Origin: Accumulibacter sp.
GTDB taxonomy: Bacteria > Pseudomonadota > Gammaproteobacteria > Burkholderiales > Rhodocyclaceae
Direction of reading: 5' to 3'
Length of the DNA: 21,447 nt
Assembly: GCA_003538495.1 (NCBI GenBank)
Contig: DPSD01000355.1
Coordinates: forward strand, 1-21,447
In this document: positions 15,825 to 21,447 of the stretch, one piece after another
Layout: each line of letters starts with the position of its first letter
Position numbering within the stretch: the first letter of the stretch is position 1
Notes under the pieces: generated by a model
What the model saw: only the letters and a program-made list of their open reading frames with translations
Databases searched by the model: none
Told to the model about the DNA's origin: nothing
Made by a program: the position numbers and the translations under genes

Positions 15825-17180
15825 TCAACGCATCCCCGGCAACATCCCCTTGACGCCACGCAGCAGCTGCGCCATGCCGCCTCGCGAAAACTGCTTCATC
15901 ATCTTCTGGGTCTGCTCGAACTGCTTGAGCAGGCGATTGACCTCCTGCACCTGAACGCCGGAACCGATCGCGATGCGGCGCTTGCGCGCGGCCTTGATCA
16001 ACTCCGGGCGGCTGCGCTCGGTCGGGGTCATCGAGTTGATGATCCCTTCGATTCGCGCCACCGCTTTCTCCTCGCCGCCGGCCGGTAACTGCCCCGCCGC
16101 TTGCGAAAACTGCGCCGGCAGTTTCTCCATCATCGACGACAGGCCGCCCATCTTGCGCACCTGGCCGATCTGGTCCTTGAAGTCGTTCAGGTCGAAGCCC
16201 TTGCCGGACTTCAGTTTCTTGGCGAACTCGACCGCTTTCTGCTCGTCAATGCCCTTTTTCGCATCTTCGATCAGCGACAGTACGTCGCCCATGCCCAGGA
16301 TCCGCGAGGCCATGCGCTCCGGGTGAAAGGCTTCGAGACCGGTCAGCTTCTCACCGATGCCGGCATACTTGATCGGCCGGCCGGTGACGTGACGAACCGA
16401 TAGCGCGGCGCCGCCGCGGGCGTCGCCGTCGAGTTTGGTGAGGATGATGCCGGTCAGCGGCAGCGCCTCGCTGAATGCCCTAGCCGTATTGACCGCGTCT
16501 TGCCCGAGCATCGCATCGACGACGAACAGGGTTTCGATCGGTTTGATCGCCGCGTGCAGATCGGCGATCTCTTTCATCATCGCCGCGTCGATCGCCAGAC
16601 GCCCGGCGGTATCGACCAGCAGCACGTCGTGGAAATGCCGCTTCGCCCAATCGAGCGCGTTGCGTGCAATATCGACCGGCTTCTCGGCCTGTGTCGAAGG
16701 CAGGAAATCGACGCCGGCCTGGGCAGCGACGGTCTTCAACTGCTCGATGGCTGCCGGTCGATAGACGTCGCAGGACACCACCAGCACCTTCTTCTTCTGT
16801 GTCTCGCGCAGCATCTTGGCCAGCTTGCCGACCGTGGTCGTCTTGCCGGCACCCTGCAGACCGGCCATCAGTACCACCGCCGGCGGCTGCGTCGCCAGGT
16901 TCAGGCCGGTGTGCGCTTCGCCCATCAGCTTCGTCAGTTCGCGGTGCACGACGCCGATCAGAGCCTGTCCCGGGCTCAGCGAGCCGATCACCTCCTCGCC
17001 AATGGCCTTCTCCCTGACCGCGGCGATCAGTTCCTTGATGGCCGGCAAGGCCACGTCGGCCTCGAGCAGGGCGAGGCGAACTTCGCGCAGGGCGTCGCCG
17101 ATATTGGCTTCGGTCAGCCGCGCTTCACCGCGCAGCGTCTTCATGACGCGGGCAAGGCGTTGGGTCAGGTTGTCGAGCAT
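15825..17180 (-). CDS. ffh: Signal recognition particle protein Ffh
   Basis: This is the 451-residue SRP54 GTPase that binds 4.5S RNA and signal sequences to target membrane proteins. The N domain starts MLDNLTQRLARVMKTLRGEARLTEANI. The G domain has GLQGAGKTTTVGKLA (P-loop), VLLVDTAGRLAID and ILTKLDGDARGGAALS. The M domain includes LPAGGEEKAVARIEGIINSMTPTER, RKRRIAIGSGVQVQEVNRLLKQF and a Met-rich KGMLPGM end that binds RNA and hydrophobic signals. ATG 17180 gives the family N-terminus, and an in-frame start at 17207 would add nine unsupported residues. It is divergent from the YpjD-type gene, with only 30 bases between the starts. Confidence 0.97.
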   Translation of the reverse strand: MLDNLTQRLARVMKTLRGEARLTEANIGDALREVRLALLEADVALPAIKELIAAVREKAIGEEVIGSLSPGQALIGVVHRELTKLMGEAHTGLNLATQPPAVVLMAGLQGAGKTTTVGKLAKMLRETQKKKVLVVSCDVYRPAAIEQLKTVAAQAGVDFLPSTQAEKPVDIARNALDWAKRHFHDVLLVDTAGRLAIDAAMMKEIADLHAAIKPIETLFVVDAMLGQDAVNTARAFSEALPLTGIILTKLDGDARGGAALSVRHVTGRPIKYAGIGEKLTGLEAFHPERMASRILGMGDVLSLIEDAKKGIDEQKAVEFAKKLKSGKGFDLNDFKDQIGQVRKMGGLSSMMEKLPAQFSQAAGQLPAGGEEKAVARIEGIINSMTPTERSRPELIKAARKRRIAIGSGVQVQEVNRLLKQFEQTQKMMKQFSRGGMAQLLRGVKGMLPGMR

Positions 17181-17210
17181 TTGGATTCCGGCTTGGTGTA
17201 AACTCAAAAA

Positions 17211-18050
17211 ATGCCAGACATTCTACTGCAGCTTCTCCCGCACATCGTTTCATCGCTGCTTTATGCCGCGCTGGGTATTCATTTCTGGCACACTCGCTGG
17301 CGTGAAAGCGACCGCCCGCTGGTAACCCTGCCGATGCAGCAGTGGGAGCGTGCGGCGCTGCTTGGCGCGCTGTTGATTCAGGGCTTCGGGCTTTACCATG
17401 GGCTGTTCAGCGCCGGTGGCATGCGCTTTTCCTTCAGTTTCGCGTTGTCGCTGATGCTCTGGCTGGCGGTACTGATCTACTGGCTGGAGAGCTTTCGCTC
17501 GCGCATGGACGGTCTGCAGCCGATGGTCCTGCCGCTTGCCGCACTCGCTGCTATTGCGCCAGCGGTGTTCCCGCAACTGCGCGTCGTCGCGCATGCCGGG
17601 GCCTGGGGTTTCCAGCTCCATTTTCTGGCCGCGATGCTGGCCTACAGCCTGTTCACGCTGTCCGCGCTGCACGCCATCTTCATGGGTTTTGCCGAGCGCA
17701 AGCTGCATCAGCGGGCAATTACCAAGAGCCTGAGCACTCTGCCGCCGATCCTGACCATGGAAGCGTTGCTGTTCCGGATGATTTTTGTCGCGTTCTGTCT
17801 GCTTACCCTGGCCCTGGTCAGTGGCGTGATGTTTTCCGAAGCGATCTTCGGCAAGGCCATGGCCCTCGATCACAAGACCCTGTTTGCCTTCGCCTCATGG
17901 GGTATCTTCGCTGCGCTGCTGGTCGGGCGCCGCATCTACGGCTGGCGTGGGCGGGTCGCGCTGCGCTGGACGCTGGCCGGATTCCTGGTCCTGTTGCTGG
18001 CTTACATCGGCAGCCGCTTCGTCGCCGAAGTCATGTTGCATCGCCTTTAA
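17211..18050 (+). CDS. CcsA/YpjD-type cytochrome c assembly family membrane protein
   Basis: This is a 279-residue inner-membrane protein with about eight hydrophobic segments. The central HAGAWGFQLHFLAAMLAYSLFTLSALHAIFMGFAERKLH and the LPPILTMEALLFRMIFVAFCLLTLALVSG segments match the CcsA/HemX/YpjD family. The last part (ALDHKTLFAFASWGIFAALLVGRRIYGWRGR) supplies the conserved His and the GWRG motif. Family members handle heme in cytochrome c assembly or affect tetrapyrrole synthesis; the precise role of the YpjD subgroup is unclear. It is divergent from ffh, as in many beta- and gammaproteobacteria, and ends 113 bases before the MNIO cluster. Confidence 0.88.
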   Translation: MPDILLQLLPHIVSSLLYAALGIHFWHTRWRESDRPLVTLPMQQWERAALLGALLIQGFGLYHGLFSAGGMRFSFSFALSLMLWLAVLIYWLESFRSRMDGLQPMVLPLAALAAIAPAVFPQLRVVAHAGAWGFQLHFLAAMLAYSLFTLSALHAIFMGFAERKLHQRAITKSLSTLPPILTMEALLFRMIFVAFCLLTLALVSGVMFSEAIFGKAMALDHKTLFAFASWGIFAALLVGRRIYGWRGRVALRWTLAGFLVLLLAYIGSRFVAEVMLHRL

Positions 18051-18163
18051 AGCAGCCACATAGGCGCTTGACGCGGTCGTGGGGAGAACCGATACTCGCG
18101 ACGTGGCCGAGTGCAAGTCGCCCGGCCACAGACCACTAACTGAGGCAGAAGAGGAGGCGCACC
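18051..18163 (+). promoter_or_regulatory. Leader of the MNIO-type cluster with inverted repeat and perfect Shine-Dalgarno
   Basis: AGGAGG (18152-18157) lies 6 bases before the ATG of the 76-residue protein, the strongest ribosome binding site in the window. Upstream, gtggccg (18103-18109) and cggccac (18123-18129) form a 7-bp inverted repeat around 13 bases. I could not find a convincing sigma-70 promoter, so the cluster may be read through from the YpjD-type gene or use another factor. Confidence 0.6.
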
Positions 18164-18394
18164 ATGGCAATAAGCATTTCGGCGACAAAAGCTGGTCCCT
18201 GCTGCGGCAAACCGGCGGTTGAAATAGCCTACGATCCGGGTACGACCCTGGATCAGATCCTTGAGGCCCAAAAACAGGTCTTCGGCGACAAGCGTCTGGC
18301 GAAGGCGATCGGCTTCAAGTTTTGCGGTGGCTGTTACTCGGGACTCGATCTCAACATAAAGCAGAAATTCGAGCAGATCGTTCAGCCCGGTTGA
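18164..18394 (+). CDS. Small Cys-rich protein, candidate precursor/substrate of the MNIO enzyme
   Basis: This is a 76-residue protein I cannot assign to a named family. It has four cysteines in two pairs: C13-C14 (AGPCCGKP) and C54/C57 (FKFCGGCYSG). Between them is a predicted helical, charged stretch (DQILEAQKQVFGDKRLAKAIG), and after them another (LDLNIKQKFEQIV). There is no signal peptide or membrane segment, so it should stay cytoplasmic unless exported by a partner. It starts an apparent operon with a DUF692 enzyme (one-base TGATG overlap) and a third gene. In known MNIO systems the first small Cys-bearing gene is the peptide substrate, so a RiPP precursor is the leading inference. It lacks the signal peptide of DUF2282 bufferins and is longer than methanobactin precursors. 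Alternatively it is a small metal- or thiol-handling protein in its own right. The strong AGGAGG suggests high expression. Confidence 0.8.
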   Translation: MAISISATKAGPCCGKPAVEIAYDPGTTLDQILEAQKQVFGDKRLAKAIGFKFCGGCYSGLDLNIKQKFEQIVQPG

Positions 18395-19290
18395 TGCACG
18401 TACCGAGCCAGAAGCTTGGCGTCGGCTTGCTCCTCAACCCGGCCTTGCCGCAGTTTGTCGAGTCGCACCCTGATGCGTTCGACTATCTGGAACTGATCCC
18501 GGATCGGGAGTGGGCTGACCGCGGCGTCAAAATCACGCCGCGGTATTCGTTTCTTGACAAGTCGCTTGACTTCCTGCTGCGCGCCCGCGAACGCAAACCA
18601 ATGCTCTGCCACTCGATCGGGCTCTCGATCGGTAGTGCGGCAATTTTCGATACCGGCCATGTCGATCAACTGCGCTGGCTGCACGAGCGACTGGCGTTTG
18701 CCTGGCATAGTGACCACCTGTCGTTCTCGCGCCTGCCCGACGCGCTGGCGGCGGCCGAGGGCGGCGAAATGCACACCGCGATCGCGTTGCCTGTCCCTTA
18801 CGATCAGGAAGTGCTCGAACTGATCGCTGGGCGCGTCGCACGCATTCGCGCGTTGATCGACTGCCCGTTCCTGCTCGAAAATAACGTCTATTACGCGGAA
18901 ACCCCGGATCAGGAGATGAGCGAACCCGAGTTCCTGAATCGCCTGTGCCAGGATTCCGGTTGCGGCATCCTGCTCGATCTGCACAACCTCCATGTCAATG
19001 CCCGTAATCACGGTGTTTCGGTCGAGTCCTTTCTGCGTGACCTCGACCTGCGAACTGTCGTCGAGCTTCACCTCGCCGGCGGCGACGAACTGCTGGGCTT
19101 CTACACCGATTCCCATGCCGGTCCCGTTGCCGAGCCGGTCTGGGACTTGCTCGCTGAGACCCTGCGCGCGGCGCCGTGGATTCGTGGCGTGACCTTCGAA
19201 TTTCACGAGTCGTCGTATCCACTGCTCAAGATCGACGGGATCGCCGCCGAACTGAAGCGTGCGCGCCGCATCTGGGAACGGTATTGCTGA
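18394..19290 (+). CDS. DUF692 family MNIO enzyme (MbnB/TglH/BufB-like)
   Basis: This is a 298-residue TIM-barrel protein of DUF692, the multinuclear non-heme iron dependent oxidative enzymes that modify cysteines of ribosomal peptides. Conserved blocks are in order: LCHSIGLSIGSA (H73), AWHSDHLSFS (H105, D107, H108), ALPVPYDQEVLELI, PFLLENNVYY (E162), GCGILLDLHNLHVNARNHG (D195), VVELHLAGG (H226), GFYTDSHAGPVAEPVWDLL (D239, H241) and VTFEFHES (E269). The His, Asp and Glu residues named occupy the positions expected for iron ligands. ATG 18394 overlaps the stop of the 76-residue gene by one base, so it is probably translated by coupling, having no Shine-Dalgarno of its own. An in-frame start at 18322 would lie within the preceding gene. 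The reaction on the neighbouring small protein is inferred, not shown. Confidence 0.93.
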   Translation: MHVPSQKLGVGLLLNPALPQFVESHPDAFDYLELIPDREWADRGVKITPRYSFLDKSLDFLLRARERKPMLCHSIGLSIGSAAIFDTGHVDQLRWLHERLAFAWHSDHLSFSRLPDALAAAEGGEMHTAIALPVPYDQEVLELIAGRVARIRALIDCPFLLENNVYYAETPDQEMSEPEFLNRLCQDSGCGILLDLHNLHVNARNHGVSVESFLRDLDLRTVVELHLAGGDELLGFYTDSHAGPVAEPVWDLLAETLRAAPWIRGVTFEFHESSYPLLKIDGIAAELKRARRIWERYC

Positions 19291-19297
19291 GCTGAAC

Positions 19298-20026
19298 GTG
19301 ACACTCCAGGCCTACCAGGACATTTTCTGCCGGATGATCGCCTCGTCTGACTATCGCGCACGCCTGATCGAGAACCCGGCGACCGTCTTCGAGCAGCACG
19401 ATTTGAGTGACCGCGAACGGCGCCGCCTGACCGCGATGGCGGATCACCCCGGGATGCGGGTCAATACCGCGATTCACCGCGCCAATCGGTTGACTCCGCT
19501 CGATCAGACCCTGCCTTTCACGTGTTTTCTGCTCGGCCAGCGACTGGGGCCGCTGCTCGACCGGTACTGGCATGGCAACCCGACCGAGAACCTGCAGCTA
19601 CCTGCGGAGTGCGTCCGCTTTGCGGACTTTCTCGCGGCCGAAATGGAGGCCGGACGACTGCTCGACCCAATCGTCGGTGAAGTGCTCGCTTTCGAACGGG
19701 CATGCACCGAACTGCGCTTCTATACCGAGCAGGAACTGCGGCTGCAGGCGGGGGCGGCGGGACGACTGCCGCCGCAAGTCAGAGTCCTGCGTTTTCAGCA
19801 TGATCCCGAGCGACTGCTGAACGCCCTGAGCGAACTCCAGCCGCCGCCGCCAGACCTTGCAGAGGGCGAGTTTCACCTGGCGATCGACGCACGTTCCGCC
19901 GAGCCGGTCTTTCGCCTGCTGGACCGGCGATCGGCCGCCGCTTTGCTGGGTCGGCAAGCTCGTGCCGGGTGGTGCGCCGGCAGTGGATCGCCAGGAACCA
20001 AGGACAGCGGATGGTGTCCTCGCTAG
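19298..20026 (+). CDS. Putative MNIO partner protein (MbnC/BufC position), family unclear
   Basis: This is a protein of about 242 residues, seven bases after the DUF692 stop. I do not recognise a classic DUF2063 pattern. The N-terminal part (YQDIFCRMIASSDYRARLIENPATVFEQHDLSDRERRRL) looks like a small helical domain of the kind in Nif11-type leader or adaptor proteins. The middle (PFTCFLLGQRLGPLLDRYW, RFADFLA, LDPIVGEVLAFERACTEL) is helical. It resembles in layout the central part of partner proteins that deliver the precursor to MNIO enzymes. GEFHLAIDARSAEPVFRLLDRRSA forms a C-terminal segment that would fit a substrate-binding domain. The start is GTG 19298; a GTG at 19259 would overlap the DUF692 gene by 32 bases. 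The last 25 residues (Gly, Ser, Cys and Trp rich) look unlike a folded end, so a frameshift near 19960 is possible. Confidence 0.75.
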   Translation: MTLQAYQDIFCRMIASSDYRARLIENPATVFEQHDLSDRERRRLTAMADHPGMRVNTAIHRANRLTPLDQTLPFTCFLLGQRLGPLLDRYWHGNPTENLQLPAECVRFADFLAAEMEAGRLLDPIVGEVLAFERACTELRFYTEQELRLQAGAAGRLPPQVRVLRFQHDPERLLNALSELQPPPPDLAEGEFHLAIDARSAEPVFRLLDRRSAAALLGRQARAGWCAGSGSPGTKDSGWCPR

Positions 20027-20216
20027 CGGTGGATGGCGGCGCGCCCGCGGCCGTGCACCGGCCGGGCTACGCCAGGCGCACAGCCGCTGGTACGATACGC
20101 TGCCGTCGCCAGCGGGTGCAGATCGTCCGCCGAAGGCCGCGCAAGTGCAGGGAAAGCTGGGCGTCGTTGCCCGTGCATCGACGTTCCATTTTAACAACCC
20201 CTTGAGGAGCATGAGC

Positions 20217-20600
20217 ATGGAAAAGGCTGCTAACCCGGTTGGTTGGTTCGAGATCTACGTTGCCGACATGGCGCGCGCCAGGGCCTTCTACACCTCGGTC
20301 TTTGGCCGCGAGCTGACCGCGCTGCCCGAGATCGGCGAAGATGGCGAAATGTACGCCTTCCCCTGGGTCGAGGGTGGCGGGGGGGCTGCGGGTGCGCTGG
20401 TTCGGCACCCGATGTCGGGACCAGGGAAGGGCGGCACGATGGTCTATTTTTCCTGTGAAGATGCGGCCCACGAAGCCAGTCGTGCGGCGCAGGCCGGTGG
20501 CAGGGTCATCCAGCCGAAGATGGCCATCGGGCAGTATGGCCACATCGCGCTGGTCGAAGACAGTGAAGGCAACATCATCGGACTGCACTCGATGCAGTAG
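20217..20600 (+). CDS. VOC family (glyoxalase/bleomycin-resistance fold) protein
   Basis: This is a 127-residue single VOC domain protein. NPVGWFEIYVADMARARAFYTSVFG is the first beta-alpha-beta unit. GTMVYFSCEDAAHEASRAAQAGG starts the second, which ends GQYGHIALVEDSEGNIIGLHSMQ. Members act as metal-dependent lyases, dioxygenases or resistance proteins; this subgroup (YdcJ/PhnB-unlike, short, with EGNIIGLHS) has no firm substrate. ATG 20217 is chosen because GAGGAG (20204-20209) is 7 bases upstream; the ATG at 20211 would be one base from it. It is separated from the MNIO partner gene by 190 non-coding bases, so membership in that cluster is uncertain. Confidence 0.88.
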   Translation: MEKAANPVGWFEIYVADMARARAFYTSVFGRELTALPEIGEDGEMYAFPWVEGGGGAAGALVRHPMSGPGKGGTMVYFSCEDAAHEASRAAQAGGRVIQPKMAIGQYGHIALVEDSEGNIIGLHSMQ

Positions 20601-20708
20601 CTGCCGGCGGTGCGCGGCGCTCTGCCTGGTCCAGCCGCGGCCGATGGTCGACCAACGCTTCCGATGTGACCAGTTGCTTTACTGATCCAGACCGCGAGGA
20701 ACGATTCG

Positions 20709-21347
20709 ATGCGGCACATTCTGCTCTACGGCGATTCGCTGTCCTGGGGAATTATTCCCGAAACTCGTCGCCGGCTGCCCTTCGACGCGCGCTGGCCGGG
20801 GGTGATGGAAAACGCCCTCAATGCTGGAGGTCGGCGTGTGCGGGTTGTCGAGGATTGCCTCAACGGTCGCCGGACCGTCTGGGACGATCCCTTCAAGCCC
20901 GGCCGCAAGGGTCTCGATGGCCTCGCCCAGCGGATCGAGATCCATTCGCCGCTGGCGCTGGTGATCGTGATGCTCGGAACCAACGACTTCCAGTCGATGC
21001 ACCCGCACAATGCCTGGCATTCGGCGCAGGGCCTCGGTGTCCTGGTCAACGCCATCCGGCAGGCTCCGATCGAACCGGAGATGCCGGTGCCGCCGATCCT
21101 GATCGTCGTGCCACCGTCGCAGGAGACCGCAAGCGGAGCGATCGCGCCCAAGTTCGTCGACGGCGAGCGCAAGTGCGTCGGCCTCGCCGCGGCCTGCCGG
21201 GAAGTCGCCATCACTCTCGGTTGCGACTGTTTTGACGCGGGCAGCGTGGCTAGCGTGAGCCCGATCGATGGCGTTCATCTCGACGCTGACCAGCACCTGC
21301 GCCTGGGTACGGCGCTGGTCGAAGTGGTCGCCCGACTGCTGCCCTGA
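20709..21347 (+). CDS. SGNH/GDSL family hydrolase (arylesterase-like)
   Basis: This is a 212-residue esterase or lipase of the SGNH fold. Block I is LYGDSLSWG with nucleophile S10. Block II supplies a Gly in LNGRRTVWD. Block III is MLGTNDF (N92). Block V is PIDGVHLD with D187 and H190, completing the catalytic set. There is no signal peptide, so it is probably cytoplasmic. It resembles the bacterial arylesterases with GDSLSWG and GRRT(V/I)WDDP signatures that act on short acyl or aryl esters. ATG 20709 has GAGGA (20696-20700) 8 bases upstream. Confidence 0.93.
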   Translation: MRHILLYGDSLSWGIIPETRRRLPFDARWPGVMENALNAGGRRVRVVEDCLNGRRTVWDDPFKPGRKGLDGLAQRIEIHSPLALVIVMLGTNDFQSMHPHNAWHSAQGLGVLVNAIRQAPIEPEMPVPPILIVVPPSQETASGAIAPKFVDGERKCVGLAAACREVAITLGCDCFDAGSVASVSPIDGVHLDADQHLRLGTALVEVVARLLP

Positions 21348-21422
21348 GCCTTGACACCCCCTTGAGCCGGGTCGGGGTCGCAAGAGGCTACCTGATTAGC
21401 GCTATTCTTCAGCCGCTCGCCC

Positions 21423-21447
21423 GGAGGGCTCATCATATGAGCCCTCC
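21423..21447. repeat. Perfect inverted repeat at the right edge of the window
   Basis: ggagggctcat (21423-21433) and atgagccctcc (21437-21447) are perfect 11-base arms around cat. It begins 75 bases after the SGNH hydrolase stop. It is probably a terminator hairpin, but the expected T-run would lie beyond the window. Confidence 0.7.

Noticed and set aside
18164..18394. The 76-residue protein as a DUF2282 (bufferin) precursor
   Set aside because: It has no signal peptide and its Cys spacing differs. Only its position beside DUF692 is bufferin-like.
20027..20216. A further gene between the MNIO partner and the VOC protein
   Set aside because: Open frames there have no ribosome binding site or domain and are short. 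The stretch is better seen as leader, or as the lost end of the partner gene.

Overview
The window looks like chromosomal DNA of a high-GC betaproteobacterium, most likely Rhodocyclales and close to Candidatus Accumulibacter, Azoarcus or Dechloromonas. This rests on the gene blocks rplM-rpsI/argC/erpA, rppH/proS/lytic transglycosylase/ffh/ypjD and coq7, on the DUF6394 plus two-RCK channel pair, and on a PEP-CTERM protein behind a sigma-54 promoter. The lineage is inferred from gene content and protein resemblance; no search was run. I saw no tRNA, rRNA, CRISPR array, transposase or phage gene.

Layout. 1-1137: a PEP-CTERM exported protein with a -24/-12 (RpoN) promoter and a strong terminator. 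1419-3550: a small membrane protein (DUF6394) followed by a K+-channel-like protein with two RCK/TrkA-N domains. 3736-6766: a glycan-type block of two SAM methyltransferases and a polysaccharide pyruvyl transferase, which may belong with the exopolysaccharide/PEP-CTERM system. 6907-10059 (minus strand): rplM-rpsI, argC and erpA, with a decayed bactofilin gene between argC and erpA. 10345-10484 (minus): a well-delimited small RNA unit with a sigma-70 promoter, a pyrimidine-rich anti-Shine-Dalgarno stretch and a Rho-independent terminator. 10867-13212: an OsmC-family protein, then coq7 and the overlapping rppH/CNP1-like pair on the minus strand. 13441-15758: proS and an overlapping lytic transglycosylase. 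15825-17180 (minus): ffh. 17211-18050: a CcsA/YpjD-type membrane protein.

18164-20026 is the part most likely to be new biology. A 76-residue protein with a Cys-Cys pair and a CxxC motif has a perfect Shine-Dalgarno. It is followed with a one-base overlap by a DUF692 (MNIO) enzyme, and then by a roughly 240-residue protein that occupies the position of the MbnC/BufC-type partner. This is the architecture of MNIO-dependent RiPP pathways (methanobactin, TglHI, bufferin), but the small protein has no signal peptide and resembles neither DUF2282 bufferin precursors nor methanobactin precursors. The partner also does not look like classic DUF2063. The window closes with a VOC-family protein, an SGNH hydrolase and a perfect inverted repeat at its right edge.

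Other points for a second look are the sRNA, the sigma-54 promoter, the multiply frameshifted bactofilin remnant, and several inverted repeats in non-coding stretches, including a TGCTGC-N3-GCAGCA palindrome resembling PhaR operators.
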